Source: Bin87 sp965262485
GTDB taxonomy: Bacteria; Chloroflexota; Dehalococcoidia; Lucifugimonadales; UBA3495
Reading direction: 5' to 3'
NCBI GenBank assembly: GCA_965262485.1
Contig: OZ253540.1
Coordinates: forward strand, 806,001-870,000
DNA: 64,000 bases
A program made the position numbers and the translations under genes. Positions 57,705-64,000 of the stretch are shown here, piece by piece (positions within the stretch are counted from its first letter, which is position 1; each line of letters starts with the position of its first letter). The notes under the pieces are model-generated. The model did not search any database and was not told the DNA's origin. It worked only from the letters and a program-made list of their open reading frames with translations.

Positions 57705-59177
57705 ATGGGTCTGATGAGAATCAAGAACTCGTTAATACCCGACCCGCCGACCTACCTCCGCCGGTCGGTCGTTCGCCGGTCGGTCGTTGCGAGTGTGTGC
57801 CTGGGCCTGATTTGCCTGGGCATTTTCGGTTTACTGGCAAGCCACGCTCCCGTCAGCGCCCAGGACGCGCCCGTGTTTCTGCTGAAGATCGAAAAGATCA
57901 TCAACCCGGTGAAAGCCCGCGTTATTGCCCGCGCGGTGGAGAAGGCCGAAGAAGCCGGCGCTCCCCTGCTCGTGATCGAAATCAACACGCCCGGAGGACT
58001 CTACGACAGCACCCGGGATATCGTCGGAACGCTTTTGGAGTCAAGGGTGCCGGTGGCGGTTTTCGTATCGCCAAGAGGCGCCCATGCCGGCTCGGCGGGT
58101 ACCTATATCACGGCGGCCGCGCACATCGCGGCCATGGCGCCCGGCACCAACATCGGCGCCGCAACTCCGGTTTCCGGCGGCGGAGAGGAATTGCCCGAAA
58201 CCCTGGCCGACAAGGTAACCAACGACGCTGCGGCGCTGATCCGATCCATCGCCGACGAACGCGGCCGCAACGCCGACGCGCTGGAAGAAACGGTTCGTTC
58301 TGCCGCGTCTTTCAGCGCCGCCGAGGCATTGGAAGCCGGCATCATAGACCTGGTGGCAGACAACGTTTCTGATTTGCTGAACGCGGTGGACGGCCTCACG
58401 GTGGTCACCGCCGCCGGAGAGCAGCAACTTGATACCGCCGGTTCCGCCACCGAACGCATCAACCTGCAGTGGCGTGAGCGATTCGTGGATTTTATCGCCA
58501 ATCCCAACATCGCATTCCTGTTGTTGACCCTGGGCGGGTTGGGCCTCGTGTTCGAGATGATGATCCCCGGAACCATCGGCCCCGGCGTGGCGGGCGCGAT
58601 CTTCCTGCTCCTCGCTTTCCTGGCGTTGGGCAACCTGCCGTTCAACTGGGCCGGCATCGCGTTCATCGCCCTGGCCGGCGTGTTGGCATTGCTGGAGGTG
58701 TTTATATCCGGATTCGGGGCATTGGGCGTTGGAGCCGTGGTCAGCCTTGTCGTCGGTGGGCTACTGCTGTTTGGTGGGTTGGGCAGCTTTGGCGGCATAC
58801 CGGCGAACTTCCCGGACTTGTCGGTAAGTTTGTGGGCGCTGGGCAGCGTGGGCGGAATTCTGGCGCTCAGCGCTGGCTACATCGCCTTTGAGGCAGTTCG
58901 GTCGCGTCGGGGTAATGCAGCAGCGGGCTCGGCGCTGACCTATGGCGACACCGACGGGCGCAGCGAGGCAGGTCATCTCATCGGGCAAACCGGTGTGGTA
59001 ACATCAGCGTTAGAACCAAGGGGGATCATCGCTTTGAGTGACGAAACGTGGTCTGCCATTAGCGCCGAGAGAGTATATGTACCGGTCGGGCGCCCAGTGC
59101 GGGTTGTAGGTTCCGACGGTCTGATTGTAATGGTCGAGGAGATTAGCGGTGCGGGGGCGCCCGAAGGTCAGGAATAA
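57705..59177 (+). CDS. nfeD: NfeD-type membrane serine protease (ClpP-class, long form)
   Basis: 490 residues from ATG 57705 (57714 also possible). Signal/anchor segment near residues 25-45 ending in SAQDAP. Residues about 50-230 are a ClpP-like serine protease domain: PLLVIEINTPGGLYDSTRDI near 85, the Ser in RGAHAGSAGTYITAAAHIAA near 128 and the Lys in TLADKVTNDAAALI near 170. Then four to five membrane segments (residues about 265-400) and a C-terminal OB-like NfeD domain (TGVVTSALEPRGIIALSDET). It acts in membrane protein quality control together with the slipin encoded 54 bases downstream. Confidence 0.9.
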   Translation: MGLMRIKNSLIPDPPTYLRRSVVRRSVVASVCLGLICLGIFGLLASHAPVSAQDAPVFLLKIEKIINPVKARVIARAVEKAEEAGAPLLVIEINTPGGLYDSTRDIVGTLLESRVPVAVFVSPRGAHAGSAGTYITAAAHIAAMAPGTNIGAATPVSGGGEELPETLADKVTNDAAALIRSIADERGRNADALEETVRSAASFSAAEALEAGIIDLVADNVSDLLNAVDGLTVVTAAGEQQLDTAGSATERINLQWRERFVDFIANPNIAFLLLTLGGLGLVFEMMIPGTIGPGVAGAIFLLLAFLALGNLPFNWAGIAFIALAGVLALLEVFISGFGALGVGAVVSLVVGGLLLFGGLGSFGGIPANFPDLSVSLWALGSVGGILALSAGYIAFEAVRSRRGNAAAGSALTYGDTDGRSEAGHLIGQTGVVTSALEPRGIIALSDETWSAISAERVYVPVGRPVRVVGSDGLIVMVEEISGAGAPEGQE

Positions 59178-59231
59178 CGATAGAGACGCCACCAAATTCT
59201 GCTCGCGCATCGCGGGCAAGGAGACGCAATT

Positions 59232-60143
59232 ATGGCCAGCGGAGTAGTGATCGTTCAACAATACCAGCGGATGGTGGTGCAGCGTTTCGGCACTTACATC
59301 GGAAACAAAAGGCCGGGCATACACGTGTTGATTCCGTTCCTTTACCACGGCACCAAGGTGGACCTGCGCGAACGCGTAACGCGGGTTCCTACCCAGAAAT
59401 ACATCACCGCGGACAATGTGGTGGTGGACATGGACTTCGTGATCTACTACCGGGTGATGGAAGATCAGGTTGACCGGGCGGTGCTGGAGGTACAGAACTT
59501 CGAGCAGGCCGTTATCAATCTGGCCTTTGCCACCCTGCGCGCCGTCATCGGAGCCATTGAACTGGCCACCGCGCTGTCGGAACGCGAACGCATCCGTGAT
59601 GAAGTTCAACTGCGCATGGACGAGGTGACCAGCCGGTGGGGCGTCAAGGTTTCCCAGGTAGAGATCAACGAGGTTGACCCGCCCCCGGGCGTGAAAGCTG
59701 CGATGGAACGCCAGAAATCCGCCGAAGCCATCAAAACCGCCGATATCACCGAGTCAGAAGGTCAGCGGCAAGCCCAGATCAACCGCGCCGAGGGTGAAAA
59801 GCAGTCTTCCATCCTGCAGGCAGAAGGTCTGCGGCAGGCGGACATTTTGCAGGCCGAAGGTGAACAGCAAGCCACCGTGCTGCGTGCCGATGGGTTCAGC
59901 ACCGCACTGGAACGCATCTATACCGTTGCCAGCACCGTCGATGCCCGCACCATGAGCCTGCAATACTTCGACACGCTGAAATCGCTGGGAGCCAGTCCGT
60001 CCACCAAGTTCATCTTCCCCATGGAGTTCACCTCCATGCTCGCCCCGTTCCTTGGGATGGGCAATAACAACCAGCAGGACGGCGGCGGCAACCGGGGCAA
60101 TACAAGCAACGGCGCCAACGGGGATGGCGACAACCGTAGCTAA
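59232..60143 (+). CDS. Slipin/stomatin (SPFH domain) protein
   Basis: 303 residues from ATG 59232. SPFH domain: VIVQQYQRMVVQRFGTYIGN at the N-terminus, PGIHVLIPF, RVPTQKYITADNVVVDMDFV near residue 50, FEQAVINLAFATLRAVIGAI near 95, then a charged Gln/Glu-rich coiled coil (residues 165-225), and a Gly/Asn-rich end. NfeD-slipin pairs organise membrane microdomains, with slipin cleavage by NfeD in some archaea. The protein begins directly with the SPFH strand: the usual N-terminal membrane helix is missing, so attachment may come through NfeD. Confidence 0.9.
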   Translation: MASGVVIVQQYQRMVVQRFGTYIGNKRPGIHVLIPFLYHGTKVDLRERVTRVPTQKYITADNVVVDMDFVIYYRVMEDQVDRAVLEVQNFEQAVINLAFATLRAVIGAIELATALSERERIRDEVQLRMDEVTSRWGVKVSQVEINEVDPPPGVKAAMERQKSAEAIKTADITESEGQRQAQINRAEGEKQSSILQAEGLRQADILQAEGEQQATVLRADGFSTALERIYTVASTVDARTMSLQYFDTLKSLGASPSTKFIFPMEFTSMLAPFLGMGNNNQQDGGGNRGNTSNGANGDGDNRS

Positions 60144-60223
60144 CTACCCATCGGCAGGCACCGGGACGTCCTACGGGAGGTCGCCCCGGTGCGACGATAA
60201 TGCGACAATGGGATAGAAGGCCC

Positions 60224-60733
60224 ATGCATATCCCTAACACGAAGATGTGGATGATACGCTCCGGGCGGAACGGCACCGTAATCCACCGTTTCCTGAACGA
60301 ATGTGCCGCATACCTCGGATGGGGGATAGTAGGCCCCGTCCATCCCACAGATTCCAATGCGAGTATAAGGCGGCGTTTGGACGAATCTTATCCATACGAG
60401 AAACCCGGCGCACTTCCGAACATCGTCGGTATGCTCAGGCGGTTTTCCTGTGAAGTTCGGATCGGCGATGCCGTCGTCACCTACGATCCACAGCGCAGGC
60501 AGTACCACATTGGCATTGTCAAATCCGATGTCAAACATCGAATCGTTACTTGGGTTGATCTCGCAACAGGGGACGATTTTGATGATCTTGGGTATGTGCG
60601 CAAGGTGGATTGGGTAAGCGCCATCTCCCGGGATTCCCTTTCGTCAACTGTCCGCAAGGGTCTAAATCCCCAATTGAGCCATTATCGGATTTCTGCCAAA
60701 GCAAGCGAGGAAATCCGCCGACTTTGCGCTTGA
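60224..60733 (+). CDS. Orphan Mrr-N-like DNA-binding/recognition domain protein
   Basis: 169 residues from ATG 60224 (AGAAGG before it; ATG 60200 and 60245 are alternatives). The pattern MWMIRSGRNGTVIHRFLNEC, AAYLGWGIVG, then GMLRRFSCEVRIGDAVVTYD, RRQYHIGIVKSDV, and VRKVDWVSAISRDSLSSTVR resembles the N-terminal recognition domain found before Mrr-type PD-(D/E)xK nucleases. No nuclease domain follows: the protein ends with this domain and the next 110 bases are non-coding. It may be a truncated restriction enzyme or a stand-alone modified-DNA reader. Confidence 0.6.
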   Translation: MHIPNTKMWMIRSGRNGTVIHRFLNECAAYLGWGIVGPVHPTDSNASIRRRLDESYPYEKPGALPNIVGMLRRFSCEVRIGDAVVTYDPQRRQYHIGIVKSDVKHRIVTWVDLATGDDFDDLGYVRKVDWVSAISRDSLSSTVRKGLNPQLSHYRISAKASEEIRRLCA

Positions 60734-60845
60734 GCGCAAATCACAAATCCGCGTGGCCTCGGAAACCCACGCCCTGATTCTGCTGCGCAAGATCATTGGC
60801 CCCATGCCGGATTACGTCATGCGCCCACAGCCTCACTGCGCCAGG

Positions 60846-60989
60846 TCAGCCTTTCTTGCCGTCATCTTTGGCAGCCTGCTCCCGGAGAGCCTTTTTGCGT
60901 TTCTTCTCCACGATAACCTCCAACTCCTCTAACGGAAGTCTCTCAGCTATTTGTTTTCTAAAGCTCGGCGTCGTCTTGGCGAAAAGCAT
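60846..60989 (-). CDS. Small Lys-rich protein (47 residues)
   Basis: ATG 60989 to TGA 60846, with AGAGAGG ribosome site. The sequence includes FRKQIAERLPLEELEVIVEK and a C-terminal KKRKKALREQAAKDDGKKG, so it is a basic helical peptide. It overlaps the end of the upstream membrane gene by 32 bases on the same strand, suggesting translational coupling. No family recognised. Confidence 0.5.
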   Translation of the reverse strand: MLFAKTTPSFRKQIAERLPLEELEVIVEKKRKKALREQAAKDDGKKG

Positions 60990-61290
60990 AATGCCTCTCT
61001 GCTTTTAGAGCAGTCCAGATGATAACAGCGACCTCAACAGTCAGCCATATCATGCAGATGCTGAAACCTTGGTCGAAAGGGTTTTCGCCCAGCACTTCCG
61101 ATAGGGCCGATTTTGGCCGCAACGGACCGAAATACTGGAACGCATCGCTCAATAGAAAACGAACACACCAAAATCCCGACCAGACAAGACACAAACCGAT
61201 GCGGGTCAAGCGAGTTAGCGGAACTCCGGCTACTGATGATAAGAAAGAGTCGTCAACGTCAGATTGGCGCGGGTGCAACCTGGTGCCCAT
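60958..61290 (-). CDS. Small two-helix membrane protein of unknown function
   Basis: 110 residues from ATG 61290. Two hydrophobic segments: LTRIGLCLVWSGFWCVRFLL near residue 29 and SICMIWLTVEVAVIIWTALK near 76, joined by a loop with SALSEVLGENPF. No family recognised. It overlaps the downstream Lys-rich gene and lies after meaB on the same strand. Confidence 0.5.
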   Translation of the reverse strand: MGTRLHPRQSDVDDSFLSSVAGVPLTRLTRIGLCLVWSGFWCVRFLLSDAFQYFGPLRPKSALSEVLGENPFDQGFSICMIWLTVEVAVIIWTALKAERHYAFRQDDAEL

Positions 61291-61321
61291 AACGTTACTG
61301 TATCACTTTGCATACAAACGC

Positions 61322-62305
61322 TCAAAACTCTGGCTGCCCACCAACCAAACCCGCCACCGCACCATCGTCTGCCAGGAGCCGCAGGGCGGCGGCGTAGGGT
61401 TCCGTCGCCTTGGTGTCGATACCGGCTAGAATCTCTGCCATAGTCGGGTCATTGCGAATCAGCGCGGTAACCCGGCGATGCAGTTCCTCCTGCACCGATT
61501 CCAAAAACTCCTGCCGCCTTCGTTCCACCCGACGTCGCTCAAGGTTACCGGAATCAGTCAGGAACTTTCGGTGCTCCTCTACCCCGCTCCAAAATTCGGC
61601 GACGCCGACGTTGGCGTGGGCCTGTGTCAGCAGCACCGGCGGATTCCATCCCTTGGCCAGGTCCGCCAGGTGCAGCATGTTTGTAACCGCGGTTGCCATC
61701 TGATTGGCGCCGTCACGATCAGCCTTGTTGATAACGTACAGGTCGGCGATTTCCATCACGCCGGCCTTCAGCGTTTGGATGGAGTCGCCGGATTCGGGCA
61801 TCATGGCTACCGCCACTGAGTCAGCCACGCCCATAATGCCCAGTTCGGTTTGACCAACCCCCACCGTCTCCACCAGTATCACGTCTTTACCGGCTGCGTC
61901 CAGCACGCGCACCATGCTCTTTACGATGCGAGGCAGCCCGCCTGATTGCCCACGCGTCGCGACGCTGCGGATGAATACGCCGTCGTCCAGATAGTGTCGC
62001 TGCATTCTGATTCGGTCGCCCAGCAGCGCGCCGCCGGTGAACGGACTGGTGGGATCTACGGCCAGGACGCCTACGGTCAACCCGGATTGCCGCAGGTGCT
62101 CCGTCAACCGATCCACCAGGGTGCTCTTGCCCACGCCGGGCGGCCCGGTGATGCCTACGGTATAGGCGCGGCCCGTGTGTGGGTCCAGTTGTTCCATCGC
62201 CGGGGACGCTGATGGGTCGCCCCGTTCCAACAGGGTTAACAGCCTGGAAACCGCCCGTAGTTCGCCGCGCAATGTGCGGTCAGCCAGTTCGTTCATCAGA
62301 CTCAT
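61322..62305 (-). CDS. meaB: MeaB/ArgK-family GTPase (methylmalonyl-CoA mutase chaperone)
   Basis: 327 residues from ATG 62305 (ATG 62296 possible). P-loop GITGPPGVGKSTLVDRL near residue 50, LAVDPTSPFTGGALLGDRIR near 79, RSVATRGQSGGL near 110, DVILVETVGVGQTE near 140, and the guanine-recognition NKAD near 193. The C-terminal helices form the dimer arm. MeaB protects and loads coenzyme-B12-dependent acyl-CoA mutases. No mutase gene is in this window. A B12-linked function fits the cobalt operon 20 kb away. Confidence 0.93.
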   Translation of the reverse strand: MSLMNELADRTLRGELRAVSRLLTLLERGDPSASPAMEQLDPHTGRAYTVGITGPPGVGKSTLVDRLTEHLRQSGLTVGVLAVDPTSPFTGGALLGDRIRMQRHYLDDGVFIRSVATRGQSGGLPRIVKSMVRVLDAAGKDVILVETVGVGQTELGIMGVADSVAVAMMPESGDSIQTLKAGVMEIADLYVINKADRDGANQMATAVTNMLHLADLAKGWNPPVLLTQAHANVGVAEFWSGVEEHRKFLTDSGNLERRRVERRRQEFLESVQEELHRRVTALIRNDPTMAEILAGIDTKATEPYAAALRLLADDGAVAGLVGGQPEF

Positions 62306-62472
62306 TGGGGGCGGAAATCGTAACACAATGGCGAAACACGTCGCTGAATCTAACACCGATACCCAGGCTGGTCAAGGAGTTACCCGCGCTATGCGCTTAA
62401 CAATACAGCGTCCAGAGGTTATCATCGTCCTCTGATTGAACACCAACGCCAACTATCAACGAGGTGAGCGAC

Positions 62473-63351
62473 ATGACAATGCCATCCGACACGCTGCAGG
62501 GGAAGGTGGCCATAGTTACCGGCGCGGCCAGCCCGATTGGCATGGGTCGGTCCATCACTACCGGTCTGGTGCGCGCCGGCGCCCGTGTGGCAATGCTGGA
62601 CATCAACGAGGACTGGCTGGATCAAACCGCCAACGATATGAGGGAGCTGGGCGGCGACGAGGCCGTCCTGCCCATCATTGCGGATGTAACCGACCCCGAT
62701 TCCGTGCAGAATGCTGTCAGCCGTACCATCAGCGAGATGGGCGGGTTGCACATCCTGGTCAACAACGCCGGCATCAATCCGCGTACCGCCGGGTTCACCA
62801 CCAGCGGGGCTTCCGGCAGCCCCAACGATTTCTGGGGCATTGCGCCCGAGGCCTGGCTCCGGGTCATATCCGTCAACCTCAGCGGGCCCTTCCTGATGTC
62901 TCATGCCGTGGCGCCCCATTTCCTTGAGCAAGGGTCTGGTCGCATCATCGGCGTAACCACCAGCATGGACACCATGTGGCGGAAAGGCGGCGCTCCGTAT
63001 GGCCCCTCGAAAGCTGGGCACGAGGCGCTGATAGCCATTATGGCGCAGGATTTCGAAGGCAGCGGCGTCACGGCAAACGTGTTGACCCCGGGCGGAGCCA
63101 CGGCCACCAACATGGTGCTGCCGCCGGAGGGCGGCACCGCCGAGGCTCTGATTCAACCCGAGGTCATGCAGTCACCCGTAGTCTGGATCGCATCCGACGA
63201 CGCCAGCGACTGGAATGGGCGGCGCATCATTGCTTATTACTGGGATGAGTTATTGCCGCTGGCGGAGCGATTGGAGAAATGCAGCGCTCCGGCGGCCTGG
63301 CCGCAACTGGGGCTGCAGGCAGTGCATCCAGACTGGTACGGACGCGGCTGA
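62473..63351 (+). CDS. SDR family oxidoreductase
   Basis: 292 residues; ATG 62473 chosen for its GAGG ribosome site (GTG 62464 in the same frame is open). Cofactor motif TGAASPIGMGRSITTGL near residue 16, NNAG near 97, and the active-site Tyr/Lys in PYGPSKAGHEALIAIM near 175. The usual C-terminal DGG is replaced by WNGRRIIAYYWDELLPLAER, an extended C-terminus of about 50 residues unlike the other SDRs here. Substrate unknown. Divergent from meaB. Confidence 0.85.
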   Translation: MTMPSDTLQGKVAIVTGAASPIGMGRSITTGLVRAGARVAMLDINEDWLDQTANDMRELGGDEAVLPIIADVTDPDSVQNAVSRTISEMGGLHILVNNAGINPRTAGFTTSGASGSPNDFWGIAPEAWLRVISVNLSGPFLMSHAVAPHFLEQGSGRIIGVTTSMDTMWRKGGAPYGPSKAGHEALIAIMAQDFEGSGVTANVLTPGGATATNMVLPPEGGTAEALIQPEVMQSPVVWIASDDASDWNGRRIIAYYWDELLPLAERLEKCSAPAAWPQLGLQAVHPDWYGRG

Positions 63352-63388
63352 TTACGTTCCTGGCCCGGTGTTGCAAATTGAGACAAAC

Positions 63389-63420
63389 ACGGCACCCCGG
63401 CTCGAGCCGGGGTGCCGTTT
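63389..63420. terminator. Bidirectional terminator between SDR and glycosyltransferase genes
   Basis: Perfect palindrome, stem ACGGCACCCCGGCTC / GAGCCGGGGTGCCGT (63389-63418), followed by TTTCAA on the plus strand. It sits between convergent genes. Confidence 0.85.
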
Positions 63421-63438
63421 CAATTCTTCGAAGAGTGA

Positions 63439-64000
63439 TCAGTGCCTGAATCCCGTCTCAAACCCCTGGGCCGCCGGATTAATCAGCAGGTCGGGCCGAT
63501 TGCCCCAGCGGCGCAGGAACCGGCCGAAGTTTTTGCGGCTGAGTTCGTCGCGCTGATTGTTGTCCAGTTCCTCCCACTGGCGGTGTTCGTGTCGCACCAG
63601 CGGCAGGCTGCTGTCGCAAACGATGCGGAAACCGGCATTTTTGAACTGGAAGCAGTAGTCGATGTCCAGGTTGCGGTAAAACCGGAATGATTCGTGCATC
63701 AAACCCACGGCAGCCAGGTCATCGCGGCGGAACGACATGCAGTAAGCCTGCATTGCGTCGGCGTCACCCCGGTCCACCTCCTCGTGGAAGTGTTGCATGT
63801 CGTCCGTGGTGAGACCATACGGGCCGAACACGCCCACTGACCGGTCGGCAAGTTGCTCGGCCACCGGCTTTAGCATGTCCCCAACAACTTCTACGGAAGC
63901 GTCCATCAGCAGAATATAACGGCCCCGGGCCTGCTTGAGGCCGATGTTTTTACCCGCAGCATCGCCCACCACGTGGTCGCAGTGAATTACCTTGACGTTG
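63439..64000 (-). CDS. Glycosyltransferase family 2 protein, C-terminal part (cut by window edge)
   Basis: At least 187 residues, open through the right edge. Seen: GKNIGLKQARGRYILLMDAS with an Asp that stands where the metal-binding DxD lies, VGVFGPYG, and the acceptor-side block LAAVGLMHESFRFYRNLDID with the (E/N)D-like catalytic segment. Then RHEHRQWEEL and a terminal helix. This is a GT2 (GT-A fold) transferase that adds sugar from a nucleotide sugar, with no transmembrane helix in the part seen. Start lies outside the window. Confidence 0.8.
   Translation of the reverse strand, partial: NVKVIHCDHVVGDAAGKNIGLKQARGRYILLMDASVEVVGDMLKPVAEQLADRSVGVFGPYGLTTDDMQHFHEEVDRGDADAMQAYCMSFRRDDLAAVGLMHESFRFYRNLDIDYCFQFKNAGFRIVCDSSLPLVRHEHRQWEELDNNQRDELSRKNFGRFLRRWGNRPDLLINPAAQGFETGFRH

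Overview
The window reads as a bacterial chromosome segment of moderately high GC. The genes best fit Chloroflexota, probably a Dehalococcoidia/SAR202-like lineage. This rests on gene content (F420-type luciferase-like oxidoreductase, several SDRs, a BKACE enzyme, an orphan MeaB, CobN with a ChlI-ChlD-type partner, an NfeD-slipin pair, a Chloroflexi-looking TrpA) and on the abundance of small palindromic repeats. It is inference; no database was consulted. I found no rRNA, tRNA or CRISPR array.

Layout. 1-6.8 kb: tail of a HigB-like toxin with an antitoxin fused to an unknown domain, then an aminotransferase, HflX, a phosphoesterase, an acetamidase/formamidase, a membrane protein and an SDR. 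7-14.1 kb: a minus-strand run (K+-dependent-type pyrophosphatase pump, phosphodiesterase, LLM oxidoreductase, unknown protein, HAD hydrolase, amidase with a small partner). 14.2-19.4 kb: CPBP protease, TrpA, DAHP synthase behind a Tyr/Phe-rich attenuator, GNAT, cytidylate-kinase-like protein. 19.6-24 kb: a rhomboid protease followed by a tandemly duplicated and decaying module of small protein + PIN + HEPN-like genes, then a fused MNT-HEPN protein and a BKACE enzyme. 26-31.5 kb: lone molybdenum hydroxylase large subunit with a MoaD-like protein, and envelope proteins. 31.7-34.4 kb: repeats, an IS110 element inside a repeat, and a NYN pseudogene. 34.5-43.3 kb: cobalamin riboswitch, cbiE, cobN, unknown gene, cbtB, cbtA and a ChlI-ChlD-type chelatase subunit, forming one cobalt import and insertion operon. 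43.3-49 kb: glyS, a methyltransferase-HNH fusion, birA and two SDRs, one of which is a likely pseudoenzyme. 49.2-55.5 kb: histidine operon hisZ-hisG-(Zn-PLC)-hisD-hisC-hisB. 55.6-64 kb: enoyl-CoA hydratase, a repeat field, nfeD-slipin, an orphan Mrr-N-like domain, small proteins, meaB, an SDR and a glycosyltransferase cut by the window edge.

The most unusual signals are in the non-coding DNA. One family of short elements carries a 15-bp CAGGGYCTTTCGRTT inverted repeat and ~10-bp target duplications. At two loci such an element is paired with a second element so that three copies of the locus-specific target flank and separate them. Two inverted 173-bp elements with 10-bp target repeats lie around cpbp-trpA, one ending 6 bp from the DAHP synthase promoter. 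The IS110 copy has an empty site that can be rebuilt exactly. The rhomboid/PIN/HEPN array shows successive stages of gene decay.
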